From assembly GCF_036924515.1 (NCBI RefSeq), contig NZ_JAZHRR010000001.1, positions 5,303,001 through 5,367,000 on the forward strand: a stretch of 64,000 bases of DNA, given 5' to 3'. This DNA comes from Bradyrhizobium sp. AZCC 1610 (lineage in GTDB: Bacteria; Pseudomonadota; Alphaproteobacteria; Rhizobiales; Xanthobacteraceae). The translations under genes and the position numbers were made by a program. The notes beneath the pieces were generated by a model. The model had not been told where the DNA came from. It made no database searches and was given only the letters and a program-made list of their open reading frames with translations. Below, one piece after another: positions 34,709 to 43,428 of the stretch (the stretch's first letter is position 1; each line of letters opens with the position of its first letter).

Positions 34709-34831
34709 TCAGCACATAGGTTGATTGGACACGCGAGCGACTTCACAATGCAATGCAATAGTCGTGCTAACGGCCTCCTCCTCGTAAAGATACGGTGCCA
34801 TTTCGCTCGCGTTGTAGCCGTGCTGCAACAT
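34709..34831 (-). CDS. Possible 40-codon ORF upstream of prkA
   Basis: ATG at 34831 opens a frame reading MLQHGYNASEMAPYLYEEEA and then 20 more residues to a TGA at 34709. Composition is protein-like, with an acidic patch and two Cys near the end, but the ribosome-binding site is poor and no family is recognised. It lies in the otherwise empty ~500 bp between prkA and the gene at 35122, in the same direction as prkA. The rest of that gap (34832-35121) shows nothing recognisable. Confidence 0.25.
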   Translation of the reverse strand: MLQHGYNASEMAPYLYEEEAVSTTIALHCEVARVSNQPMC

Positions 34832-35121
34832 TTTTCACCGGGTAAGTACTGAGCACGCCGTAAGGGATTTTTTAAGGAATCTGAGCGGTCGCGCGGCTCG
34901 AATCTGCATCCGCCTGGCAAACCCCGAACAGCCAAACGGAGCACTTCGGGGCTCTGAAACGGCCCGGACGCGCGATAACCGCGCCTTTTGTGACCTTCGG
35001 GCGGCCGGTCAGCGGCAAATAAGGCCAAGATTAACACGCGTTCATCGCGGACGGGGTGTTGAACGCACCCGGCGCCAACTGCAACTAAAGTAACATGCCG
35101 CGCGTTTAACCCGAGTCTGCC

Positions 35122-35751
35122 ATGAAATACGCCTGCATCGTCGCCGCCGTTGCCTCCGTCATCGTCGCCGCCGTTGCCTCCGTCATCGGAGCCCATGCCT
35201 GTCACGCCCAGGAAGGCGTCGACAAAGCCAAAGCCACCGCCTTCTATACTCAGATGTTCGGCGGCCCGCTCAGCCACAAGACCTATGCCTGCTTCGTGCG
35301 TCGTTATGACGCCAGCCATCTGGCGCAGCATCCGAAGCAGAAGGTCAGCGCAATGAAGCTGTTGGTGACGGCCGAACACGCGCCGGAAGACAAGACCGTC
35401 AATTATTCGTTCCGCCTCGGCTTCAAATATCGCCATCGCGCGGGCAATTTCGATTCCAGCGGCTACTGCAATCACATTGTCGCCGAAAACAGCGGCGGCG
35501 AAATCCGACTTGGCTGCGGCGTCGATTGTGAAGGCGGCGGCATTGACGTGGCGATGAAGGACGACAAATCCGCGCTGATCCGGCTGGAGCGGATCAGGAT
35601 CTGGGAGCGCAACAAGGCCGACGACGACGCCAGCAATGATCTGGTTGCCGGCACCGACGACAAGATCTTCCGCGTCGATCGCGCGGACTTGCACGAATGT
35701 GCCGAACTGGTGACAGACCGCAAGGAACTTGCGGCGCTCAGGCGCAAGTGA
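35122..35751 (+). CDS. Secreted hypothetical protein with duplicated signal-peptide segment
   Basis: 209 residues. Residues 1-30 are a signal peptide ending HACHAQ whose hydrophobic core holds an exact in-frame duplication of eight residues (IVAAVASV twice), caused by a 24 bp tandem repeat. The mature protein has five or six cysteines (TYACFVRRY, SGYCNHIV, RLGCGVDCEGG, LHECAEL), probably disulfide bonded in the periplasm. No family is recognised. It is followed 28 bp later by a secreted DsrE-like protein on the same strand. Confidence 0.7.
   Translation: MKYACIVAAVASVIVAAVASVIGAHACHAQEGVDKAKATAFYTQMFGGPLSHKTYACFVRRYDASHLAQHPKQKVSAMKLLVTAEHAPEDKTVNYSFRLGFKYRHRAGNFDSSGYCNHIVAENSGGEIRLGCGVDCEGGGIDVAMKDDKSALIRLERIRIWERNKADDDASNDLVAGTDDKIFRVDRADLHECAELVTDRKELAALRRK
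35137..35184. repeat. 24 bp perfect tandem duplication in signal peptide
   Basis: Unit ATCGTCGCCGCCGTTGCCTC plus CGTC occurs twice head to tail (35137-35160 and 35161-35184) with no mismatch, adding eight residues in frame to the hydrophobic core of the signal peptide of the 35122 gene. Confidence 0.9.
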
Positions 35752-35779
35752 GCTTCACTATTCAGCTTGGGAGAACGCC

Positions 35780-36229
35780 ATGCATCGACGCAATATCCTG
35801 TGGGGCGCGATTTCGGCCTTGCCTGCTGTGTTTGCCGCTTCTCGCGCCAGCGCGGCTACCGACGCAGCGCCTCCGCAAAAATTGAAAGTGGTCTATCACC
35901 TCAACCATCTCGACAAGGTCAGCTTCGTCCTCGGCAACATCCAGAATCATCTCGACGGCGTCGGCGGCCCCGACCATGTCACGATCGCGCTGGTGGTTCA
36001 TGGCCAGGCGTTGCGGGCGTTTCATTTGACTTCCGCCAACCCCGATCTTTCGAAGCGCGTCGGGCAATTCTCCAAAGCCGGTCTCGAACTCGCCGCCTGT
36101 GGCAACACCATGAAATCCCAGAATGTCGCGCTGAAGGATTTGCTGCCGGGCTTCCTTGCCGCCGAGCGCGGCGGCGTGGTCCGGATCGCCGAGCTGCAAT
36201 CGCAGGGCTATCTTTACCTGAGGCCTTAG
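35780..36229 (+). CDS. Exported DsrE-family protein
   Basis: 149 residues. The N-terminus HRRNILWGAISALPAVFAAS has a twin-arginine-like signal with cleavage near SRASA. The mature domain is DsrE/DsrF-like: LKVVYHLNHLDKVSFVLGNIQNHL, HVTIALVVHGQALRAF, and LAACGNTM with the conserved Cys. DsrE proteins carry sulfur on that Cys or act as small binding proteins; the exported variants have no established function. ATG at 35780 follows GGGAGA. It shares direction with the secreted Cys-containing protein just upstream. Confidence 0.75.
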   Translation: MHRRNILWGAISALPAVFAASRASAATDAAPPQKLKVVYHLNHLDKVSFVLGNIQNHLDGVGGPDHVTIALVVHGQALRAFHLTSANPDLSKRVGQFSKAGLELAACGNTMKSQNVALKDLLPGFLAAERGGVVRIAELQSQGYLYLRP

Positions 36230-36248
36230 ACCTTCAGATCTTGCCAAC

Positions 36249-36269
36249 TGACGTGAACCTTTCACGTCA
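36249..36269. terminator. Hairpin between convergent genes
   Basis: A 9 bp perfect inverted repeat (TGACGTGAA / TTCACGTCA) with a 3 nt loop lies in the 45 bp between the convergent DsrE-like gene and the small gene at 36275. Probable terminator, though not GC-rich and without a clear T tract. Confidence 0.45.
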
Positions 36270-36274
36270 ATCGC

Positions 36275-36538
36275 TCATTTGGGCGATTTGATCGCCGTAC
36301 TTTCGCCCGCTGCATCGAGCTGAATACTTCTTGTGTTCGGATTCAGTTGCGATGGCGCCTGCGCGCCCGCTCCCACGCCGACATGCGGGTTGTTTCCCCC
36401 TGCAACGGCCCGCGGAATGTTTTGCGCATGAACCCTCAAATGCACGCCGAGGCCGGCCGCTTCCGCCGTGGTCACGCCAAGCGCGAGCAGGCCACACAAA
36501 AGCATGAGGCAGGCGGGGAGCGAGAAACGACGGCTCAT
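36275..36538 (-). CDS. Small secreted hypothetical protein
   Basis: 87 residues. A clear signal peptide (SRRFSLPACLMLLCGLLALG, cleavage near TTAEA) is followed by a low-complexity mature region rich in Gly, Ala, Asn and Gln (AGGNNPHVGVGAGAQAPSQ). A strong AAGGAGG ribosome-binding site eight bases before the ATG at 36538 supports this start; a longer in-frame reading upstream lacks protein character. No family recognised. It is divergent from the tal-pgi operon. Confidence 0.6.
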   Translation of the reverse strand: MSRRFSLPACLMLLCGLLALGVTTAEAAGLGVHLRVHAQNIPRAVAGGNNPHVGVGAGAQAPSQLNPNTRSIQLDAAGESTAIKSPK

Positions 36539-36785
36539 GACGGCCTCCTTCACGACTTCGTGCTTGTGCCCGTTGGTGTCGCCATTCCGAAAGCCGGTTC
36601 GACCGGCCCGGTCGTATCGAGCCGGCAAGACCGGCCATTCTCGGGATCGAACCGGAGCCAATGGCGTTATCGTCCCGGACCGCCCCATTCCATCCGGCTG
36701 CATGCCCAACCAAAATGTTGACTTTCCGGCCCTGCCCCCGAAAGCTGCCGGAAACCCAAAAAACCGACCGAACAGAACAGGCACC

Positions 36786-39632
36786 ATGAATCCCGTCAAA
36801 GCACTCGAAAATCATGGCCAGGCGATCTGGCTGGACTTCCTCGCCCGCGGCTTCGTTGTCAAAGGCGACCTCAAGGCGCTGATCGATACCGACGGCGTCA
36901 AGGGCGTGACGTCGAACCCCTCGATCTTCGAAAAGGCGATCGGAAGTTCGGACGAATACGACGGCGCGATCGGACATGCCCTGCAAGCGGGCGACCGGCC
37001 CGTCGCCGACCTGTTCGAGGCGCTCGCCGTCGAGGACATCCAGAGCGCCGCCGACGTGCTGCGCCCAGTCTACGACCGCTTGAATGGCAATGACGGTTTC
37101 GTCAGCCTCGAGGTCTCGCCCTATCTGGCGATGGATACCAAGGAGACCATCGCCGAAGCCGAACGGCTCTGGAAGGACGTCAAGCGGCAGAATTTGATGG
37201 TGAAGGTACCGGCCACGCCGGAAGGCCTGCCCGCGATCGAACATCTGATCGGCGAAGGCATCAGCATCAACATCACGCTGCTGTTCTCGCAGGACGTCTA
37301 TCGCGAAGTGGCGGAGGCCTATATCGCGGGCCTTGAAAAATACGTCGCCAACGGCGGCGATCCCGCGCCTGTCGCCAGCGTCGCGTCTTTCTTCGTCAGC
37401 CGCATCGATAGCGCGGTCGACAAGCAGCTCGACGACAAGATTGCAAAGGCCAATGACCCCAGCGAGAAGGAGCGGCTGAGCGCGCTGAAGGGCAAGGTCG
37501 CCATCGCCAACGCCAAGCTTGCCTATCAGGACTACAAGCGGCTGTTCGCAGGCCCCCGTTGGGACAAGCTTGCAGCCAAGGGCGCAAAGCCGCAGCGTTT
37601 GCTGTGGGCGTCCACCGGCACCAAGAACAAGGACTACAGCGATGTGCTGTATGTCGAGGAACTGATCGGCGCCAACACCGTCAACACCGTGCCGCCGGCA
37701 ACGCTCGATGCGTTCCGCGACCATGGCAAGCTGCGCGACAGTCTCGAGGAAAATATCGAGGACGCAAGGCGCGTGCTGGAAGAGCTCGAAAAGTCCGGCA
37801 TCTCGCTTGACGCCATCACCGCCGAACTGGTCAGGGACGGCGTCAAGCTGTTTGCCGATGCCGCCGACAAGCTCTATGGCGCAGTGGCGTACAAGCGCGC
37901 CACCGTCCTCGGCGGCGGGATCGACCGGCAGCAGCTCGCACTCGGCGACGGCATCAGGAAGGCCGTGGAGAAGAGCACCGAGGACTGGCGCGCGTCGGCT
38001 ACAATCCGCCGCCTCTGGCAGAAGGACAAATCCGTCTGGACCGATGACGACGAGAACAAATGGCTGGGCTGGCTGAACAGCCCTGCGGCCGCCGACGTCG
38101 CCGATTACGAGGATTTTGCCCGTCGCGTGAAGGGACAGAATTTCAGCGATACCGTCGTGCTCGGCATGGGCGGATCGAGCCTCGGGCCGGAAGTGCTGGC
38201 GGAAACGTTCGCCAGGAAATCCGGTTTTCCGAAGCTGCATGTGCTCGATTCCACCGATCCCGCGCAGGTCCGCGCGATGGAGGATGCGGTCGATCTCGCC
38301 CACACGCTCTTCATTGTCTCCAGCAAATCCGGCGGCACCACCGAGCCGAACGTGATGAAGGATTATTTCTTCGATCGCGTCTCCAAGACCATCGGCAAGG
38401 ACAAAGCCGGCCATCGCTTCATCGCGGTGACCGATCCCGGCTCGTCGCTGGAGAAGGTCGCGATCAAGCAGGGCTTTGCCCGCATCTTCCATGGCGATCC
38501 CGCGATCGGCGGACGCTATTCCGTGCTGTCGCCGTTCGGACTGGTGCCGGCGGCTGCCGCCGGTATCGATGTACGCAGCTTGATCACCCATGCGCTCGCG
38601 ATGGTGCGCTCCTGTGGCGCCGACGTGCCGCCGCACGAAAATCCCGGCGTGCAGCTTGGGCTGGCCATGGGGCTCGCCGGCCTCGAAGGCCGCGACAAGG
38701 TGACGATTACCTCGTCGGAGAAGATCGCCGATTTCGGCGCCTGGGCCGAACAACTGATCGCCGAATCCACCGGCAAGGAAGGCAAGGGCCTGATCCCGAT
38801 CGACGGCGAGCCGCTCAGCGATCCCTCGCTTTACGGCAACGATCGCTTCTTCATCGATATCCGGACCGAAGGTGAGGACGACGCCTCGCATGATGACAGG
38901 CTCAAGGCGCTTGAGGAGGCAGGCCACCCCGTGGCCCGCATCGTCATGAAGTCGATCGACCATATCGGTCAGGAGTTTTTCCGGTTTGAGATGGCCACCG
39001 CCGTGGCGGGCGCGATGCTCGGCATCAATCCGTTCAACCAGCCCGATGTGGAAGCAGCCAAGATCAAGACCCGCGAACTGACCGGCGCATTCGAGAAGAC
39101 CGGCGCGCTGCCTGCGGAGAAGCCTGTTATTTCGACCGATCAGGCCGATCTCTACACCGACGCGCACAACGCGGCCGAGCTGCGCAAGGCCGGTGCCGAC
39201 GGCACGCTCGGCTCCTGGATCAAAGCGCATCTTTCGCGTTCGGAGAGCGGCGACTATGTCGCCCTGCTCGCCTATATCGCGCGAGACCCCGGCACGATCG
39301 GCTCGCTACAGAAGATGCGGCTCGCGGTACGCGACACGCGTCAGGTCGCGACCTGCGCCGAATTCGGCCCGCGCTTCCTGCATTCCACCGGGCAGGCCTA
39401 CAAGGGTGGCCCCGACAGCGGGGTATTCTTGCAGATCACCACCGACGACGCCGAGGATTTGCCGGTGCCGGGACAGAAGGCGAGTTTCGGCATCATCAAG
39501 GCGGCGCAGGCGCGCGGCGATTTCGACGTGCTCACCGAACGTGGGCGACGCGCGCTGCGCGTCCATCTCAAGGGCGACCTCGGATCGGGACTGTCCGCGC
39601 TCGATGCCGCGATTGCGGAAGCGCTCAGTTAG
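36786..39632 (+). CDS. Bifunctional transaldolase / glucose-6-phosphate isomerase
   Basis: 948 residues, a fusion. Residues ~1-370 are transaldolase: VTSNPSIFEKAI, and the Schiff-base Lys140 in QNLMVKVPATPEGLPAI. Residues ~385-948 are phosphoglucose isomerase: GMGGSSLGPEVLAETF, SSKSGGTTEPN, and GQEFFRFEMATAVAGAMLGINPFNQPDVE. It links fructose-6-phosphate, glucose-6-phosphate and sedoheptulose-7-phosphate pools in the cytoplasm. First gene of an operon with gnd, zwf, pgl, gntK and a HAD phosphatase. ATG at 36786; in-frame codons further upstream are not homologous. Confidence 0.95.
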   Translation: MNPVKALENHGQAIWLDFLARGFVVKGDLKALIDTDGVKGVTSNPSIFEKAIGSSDEYDGAIGHALQAGDRPVADLFEALAVEDIQSAADVLRPVYDRLNGNDGFVSLEVSPYLAMDTKETIAEAERLWKDVKRQNLMVKVPATPEGLPAIEHLIGEGISINITLLFSQDVYREVAEAYIAGLEKYVANGGDPAPVASVASFFVSRIDSAVDKQLDDKIAKANDPSEKERLSALKGKVAIANAKLAYQDYKRLFAGPRWDKLAAKGAKPQRLLWASTGTKNKDYSDVLYVEELIGANTVNTVPPATLDAFRDHGKLRDSLEENIEDARRVLEELEKSGISLDAITAELVRDGVKLFADAADKLYGAVAYKRATVLGGGIDRQQLALGDGIRKAVEKSTEDWRASATIRRLWQKDKSVWTDDDENKWLGWLNSPAAADVADYEDFARRVKGQNFSDTVVLGMGGSSLGPEVLAETFARKSGFPKLHVLDSTDPAQVRAMEDAVDLAHTLFIVSSKSGGTTEPNVMKDYFFDRVSKTIGKDKAGHRFIAVTDPGSSLEKVAIKQGFARIFHGDPAIGGRYSVLSPFGLVPAAAAGIDVRSLITHALAMVRSCGADVPPHENPGVQLGLAMGLAGLEGRDKVTITSSEKIADFGAWAEQLIAESTGKEGKGLIPIDGEPLSDPSLYGNDRFFIDIRTEGEDDASHDDRLKALEEAGHPVARIVMKSIDHIGQEFFRFEMATAVAGAMLGINPFNQPDVEAAKIKTRELTGAFEKTGALPAEKPVISTDQADLYTDAHNAAELRKAGADGTLGSWIKAHLSRSESGDYVALLAYIARDPGTIGSLQKMRLAVRDTRQVATCAEFGPRFLHSTGQAYKGGPDSGVFLQITTDDAEDLPVPGQKASFGIIKAAQARGDFDVLTERGRRALRVHLKGDLGSGLSALDAAIAEALS

Positions 39633-39644
39633 GAAAGTCAGGAT

Positions 39645-40640
39645 ATGCAACTCGGCATGATCGGGCTCGGCCGGATGGGCGGCAATATCGTCCGCCGGCT
39701 GATGAAGAACGGCCACACTGCCGTGGTCTACGACAAGGATGCCAAGGCGGTCGCCGCGCTTGCGGCGGAAGGCGCCGTCGGCGCTGATGCGCTGGAAGAT
39801 TTTGTGGCGAAACTGGAGAAGCCGCGCGCCGCCTGGGTGATGCTGCCGGCCGGCAAAATCACCGAGGCGACCATCGAGGCATTGGCAAAGCTGATGCAGC
39901 CCGGCGACGTCATCATCGATGGCGGCAATACGTTCTGGCAGGACGACGTTCGCCGCGGCGCGGCGCTGAAGGCAAAGGGCCTGCATTATCTCGACGTTGG
40001 CACCAGCGGCGGTGTCTGGGGCATCGAGCGCGGCTATTGCATGATGATCGGCGGCGACAAGGCGGTGGTCGACCGGCTCGATCCGATCTTCAAGACGCTG
40101 GCGCCCGGCATCGGCGACATCCCGCGCACGCCGGGGCGTGAGGGCCGCGACCCGCGTATCGAGCAGGGCTACATCCACGCCGGCCCGTCCGGCGCCGGGC
40201 ACTTCGTCAAAATGATCCACAACGGTATCGAATACGGCCTGATGCAGGCCTATGCCGAAGGGTTTGACATCCTAAAGAACGCCAACATAGAGGCGCTGCC
40301 GCCGGAGCATCGCTTCGACCTTGATATCGCTGATATCGCCGAGGTGTGGCGGCGCGGCAGCGTAATCCCGTCCTGGCTGCTCGATCTCACGGCGTCCGCA
40401 CTTGCCGAAAATCAGACGCTGGATAACTACTCCGGCTATGTCGAGGATTCCGGCGAAGGCCGCTGGACCGTGAATGCCGCGATCGATGAAGCCGTGCCGG
40501 CAGAAGTGCTGACGGCGGCGCTCTACGCACGCTTCCGGTCGCGCAGGGATCACACTTTTGCAGAGAAGATTCTGTCTGCGATGCGGGCAGGTTTCGGCGG
40601 CCACAGGGAGCCGCCGAAAAAACCTGACACGAAGGCCTGA
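39645..40640 (+). CDS. gnd: 6-phosphogluconate dehydrogenase, decarboxylating (short form)
   Basis: 331 residues. The Rossmann motif [13 protein letters not shown] starts near residue 7; [33 protein letters not shown] and the catalytic Lys-containing [16 protein letters not shown] follow. It produces ribulose-5-phosphate, CO2 and NAD(P)H. At about 330 residues it belongs to the short bacterial subclass, whose members often prefer NAD+ to NADP+; cofactor preference here is inferred from length only. It starts 12 bp after tal-pgi and ends 6 bp before zwf. Confidence 0.92.
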   Translation: MQLGMIGLGRMGGNIVRRLMKNGHTAVVYDKDAKAVAALAAEGAVGADALEDFVAKLEKPRAAWVMLPAGKITEATIEALAKLMQPGDVIIDGGNTFWQDDVRRGAALKAKGLHYLDVGTSGGVWGIERGYCMMIGGDKAVVDRLDPIFKTLAPGIGDIPRTPGREGRDPRIEQGYIHAGPSGAGHFVKMIHNGIEYGLMQAYAEGFDILKNANIEALPPEHRFDLDIADIAEVWRRGSVIPSWLLDLTASALAENQTLDNYSGYVEDSGEGRWTVNAAIDEAVPAEVLTAALYARFRSRRDHTFAEKILSAMRAGFGGHREPPKKPDTKA

Positions 40641-40646
40641 GCACCC

Positions 40647-42158
40647 ATGGCGGTCGGTCAGATAGCACAGAAGAAGCCCGATCCCTGCTCCTTCGTCATT
40701 TTCGGCGTGACCGGCGATCTCGCGCACCGGCTCGTCGTCCCTGCGCTTTACAACCTCGCGGCGGCCGATCTCTTGCCGGACAAATTCTGCGTGGTCGGCA
40801 TCACGCGCGAAGGGATGTCGAGCGACGCACTTCGCGACAATCTGATGAAAGGCCTGCGAGAGTTTGCGACCCGCCCGGTGGACGATAAGATCGCGCGGCG
40901 CCTGCTTGAATGCGTCACCTGCATCGAGGCCGATCCAAAGCGTCCAGCGTCGTTCGATGCAATGAGCAAACAGCTCGGCGAACTGGAAGCCGCGCGAAAC
41001 ACCGGCGGCCACCGGCTGTTCTATCTGGCGACCCCGCCCAACGCGTTCCTGCCGATCAGCCGCGAGCTTGGCCGCACCGGCATGCTGGCCGAGAACGGTG
41101 CGTGGCGGCGGCTGGTGGTGGAAAAACCGTTCGGCACCGATCTCGCCTCCGCGAAGGCGCTGAACAGCGAACTGCTCAAGCTCGTCGACGAGCACGAGAT
41201 CTACCGGATCGATCACTATCTCGGCAAGGAGACGGTGCAGAACATTTTGGTGCTGCGCTTCGCCAACGGCATGTTCGAGCCGATCTGGAACCGCAACCAC
41301 ATCGACCATGTTCAGATCACGGTCAATGAACAGCTCGGCGTCGGCCACCGCGGCAGCTTCTACGACCAGACCGGCGCATTGCGCGACATGGTGCCGAACC
41401 ATCTGTTTCAATTGCTGTCGCTGGTCGCGATGGAGCCGCCGATCCGCTTCGATGCGCATTCGGTCCGCACCGAAAAGGCGGATGTGCTCGCCGCGATCCA
41501 GGTCCAGAGCGAGGCCGAGGCGCTGCGAAATTCGGTGCGCGGCCAGTATTTGGCCGGCCGGATCGGAGAGAGCGAGATCGCCGACTACCGCAAAATCGAG
41601 GACGTCGCACCCGGCAGCACCACCGAAACCTATGCGGCGCTGAAGCTTATCATCGACAATTGGCGCTGGGCAGGCGTTCCCTTTTACCTGCGCACCGGCA
41701 AGGCGCTCGGCGTCAAGCGCACTGAAGTCGCGATCAAGTTCAAGCAGGCGCCGTTCGCGATGTTCAACTGCACGCCGGTGGAGCGGCTGGCGCAAAACTA
41801 CCTCGTGATCGGTGTCGCGCCGAACGAGGGCATCGCGTTGCAGTTCAACACCAAGGTGCCCGGCCCCTCGATCCTGATCGACGGCGTCGAGATGAAGTTT
41901 CGCTACAAGGATTATTTCAAGGCGGAGCCCTCGACCGGCTACGAGACGTTGATCTATGACTGCATGATCGGCGACAACATCCTGTTCCAGCGCGCCGACA
42001 GCGTCGAGGCCGGCTGGAAGGCGGTACAACCGTTCATCGATGCCTGGAAGAAGGCGGGAGCCAACGGGTTGAAGACATACAAGGCCGGCAGCGAAGGCCC
42101 GGGGGAAGCGAACGATTTGTTGACCCGCGACGGCCGAAGCTGGCGAAAGCTCGGGTGA
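40647..42158 (+). CDS. zwf: Glucose-6-phosphate 1-dehydrogenase
   Basis: 503 residues. The N-terminal nucleotide motif VIFGVTGDLAHRLVVPALYNL, the substrate signature RIDHYLGKETVQNILVLRFAN and the C-terminal FKQAPFAMF and VEAGWKAVQPFIDAW regions identify Zwf. It oxidises glucose-6-phosphate to 6-phosphogluconolactone. The classical GASGDL becomes GVTGDL, within family variation. The gene is immediately followed by pgl (3 bp gap), which hydrolyses its product. Confidence 0.95.
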   Translation: MAVGQIAQKKPDPCSFVIFGVTGDLAHRLVVPALYNLAAADLLPDKFCVVGITREGMSSDALRDNLMKGLREFATRPVDDKIARRLLECVTCIEADPKRPASFDAMSKQLGELEAARNTGGHRLFYLATPPNAFLPISRELGRTGMLAENGAWRRLVVEKPFGTDLASAKALNSELLKLVDEHEIYRIDHYLGKETVQNILVLRFANGMFEPIWNRNHIDHVQITVNEQLGVGHRGSFYDQTGALRDMVPNHLFQLLSLVAMEPPIRFDAHSVRTEKADVLAAIQVQSEAEALRNSVRGQYLAGRIGESEIADYRKIEDVAPGSTTETYAALKLIIDNWRWAGVPFYLRTGKALGVKRTEVAIKFKQAPFAMFNCTPVERLAQNYLVIGVAPNEGIALQFNTKVPGPSILIDGVEMKFRYKDYFKAEPSTGYETLIYDCMIGDNILFQRADSVEAGWKAVQPFIDAWKKAGANGLKTYKAGSEGPGEANDLLTRDGRSWRKLG

Positions 42159-42161
42159 GCG

Positions 42162-42917
42162 ATGGCAGCGAATGACAACCGCCAAGTGATCGCGGTCGCC
42201 GATCGGGCGGCGATGGCGGCGACCGCCGCCGAACATTTGCTGGCCAGAATGGCCGCCAACAGCGGCCGCGTGGCGATCTGCCTGACCGGCGGATCGAGCC
42301 CGAAGCAGCTCTATCAACTGCTCGCAACCGATCCCTATCGAAGCCGGATCCCGTGGCAGCGCGTGCATTGGTTCATCGGCGACGAACGGTTCGTGCCGGC
42401 GGACGATCCGCTCAACAACATGGGCATGGCGCGAACGATTTTCCTGAATCAATACGCGCCAACGGCGAACATCCATCCGATTCCGACCGCAACCGCCGAC
42501 CCAGCCGATCCCGACCGGGGCGCCGCGCTTTACGAGCAGGAATTGCAATCGTTTTACGGGGCAGACACGCTCGACCTGGCCAGGCCGCTGTTCGATCTCG
42601 TGCTGATGGGCGTCGGCCCCGACGGCCATACGGCCTCGCTGTTTCCAGACGATCCCGCGCTCGACGAGACGGCGCGCTGGGTCGTCGGCGTCCCTCGCGC
42701 CAATGTCGAGCCATTCGTGCCACGCGTGACCCTCACGCTGCCCACCCTCGCCTCGTGCCACGAAATGCTGTTCGAGGTTTCAGGCCGCGATAAACGTGCG
42801 ATCTTGACGCGCCTCTTCGCAGGCGAGAACCTGCCCGCCAACTGCGCGCAGCCCTCCGGCGAGGCGGTCTGGCTGGTGGACCGGGAAGCACTTCCGGAGA
42901 ATTTTGGTGGGCAATAG
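42162..42917 (+). CDS. pgl: 6-phosphogluconolactonase
   Basis: 251 residues of the DevB-type lactonase family: ICLTGGSSPKQLYQLLA, HWFIGDERFVPADDPLNNMGMAR, and LVLMGVGPDGHTASLFPD supply the phosphate-binding and catalytic positions. It hydrolyses 6-phosphogluconolactone to 6-phosphogluconate, closing the Zwf step. Short gap after zwf and an 11 bp overlap with the gluconokinase start show tight operon packing. Confidence 0.93.
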   Translation: MAANDNRQVIAVADRAAMAATAAEHLLARMAANSGRVAICLTGGSSPKQLYQLLATDPYRSRIPWQRVHWFIGDERFVPADDPLNNMGMARTIFLNQYAPTANIHPIPTATADPADPDRGAALYEQELQSFYGADTLDLARPLFDLVLMGVGPDGHTASLFPDDPALDETARWVVGVPRANVEPFVPRVTLTLPTLASCHEMLFEVSGRDKRAILTRLFAGENLPANCAQPSGEAVWLVDREALPENFGGQ

Positions 42918-43428
42918 GACTCCCTGTGCGCTGGTGGTGATGGGCGTTTCCGGCTCGGGCAAGAGCACCATCGCGGATCATCTCGCTGGACGACTCGGCT
43001 GGCGCTACGAGGACGGCGACAGGTTTCACCCGCCGGGCAACGTCGCGAAGATGAGCGCCGGCCATCCGCTCACCGACGCGGACCGCTGGCCGTGGCTGCA
43101 GGCGATTGCCGACGAGATCGACCGCCTCTCGACCGCCGGTGAGCGCGCTGTCATCGCCTGCTCGGCGCTGAAGCGCGCCTATCGCGACGTTCTCGTGCAC
43201 GGCCGCGACGATGTCCGCATCGTCTTTCTCGACGGAACGCAGGATCTGATCGCCGCCCGCCTCGCCGCCCGCAAGGGCCACTTCATGCCGCCGGGCCTGC
43301 TCGCCAGCCAGTTCAAGACCTTGGAGCGGCCGGGAGCGAACGAACGGCCGATCACGGTATCGATCGATGCGCCGGTCGAGCGAATCGTGGATGACATCGT
43401 CACTCAATTGAACCTGGTTCCCCAATGA
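42907..43428 (+). CDS. gntK: Gluconokinase
   Basis: 173 residues. P-loop GVSGSGKST near residue 13, then YEDGDRFHPPGNVAKMSAGHPLTDADRWPWL, the GntK substrate region, and ACSALKRAYRD. It phosphorylates gluconate to 6-phosphogluconate, feeding the oxidative pentose phosphate or Entner-Doudoroff route, for example from periplasmic glucose oxidation by PQQ enzymes. The GTG at 42907, with CGGAG upstream, is taken as start; TTG at 42904 is an alternative. Overlaps pgl by 11 bp and the HAD gene by 4 bp. Confidence 0.92.
   Translation: MGNRTPCALVVMGVSGSGKSTIADHLAGRLGWRYEDGDRFHPPGNVAKMSAGHPLTDADRWPWLQAIADEIDRLSTAGERAVIACSALKRAYRDVLVHGRDDVRIVFLDGTQDLIAARLAARKGHFMPPGLLASQFKTLERPGANERPITVSIDAPVERIVDDIVTQLNLVPQ

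Noticed and set aside
35137..35184. Tandem repeat considered as a CRISPR-like or regulatory array
   Set aside because: Only two adjacent copies without spacers and fully inside a coding signal peptide.
36267..39230. Very long open frame (about 987 codons) on the minus strand opposite tal-pgi
   Set aside because: Antisense artefact of high-GC codon bias; the plus strand encodes a full transaldolase-PGI with all motifs, and the minus reading has no family features apart from the short secreted gene at its end, which is in another frame.
40272..42761. About 829-codon open frame opposite gnd, zwf and pgl
   Set aside because: Spans three recognised genes on the other strand and has composition typical of antisense high-GC frames.
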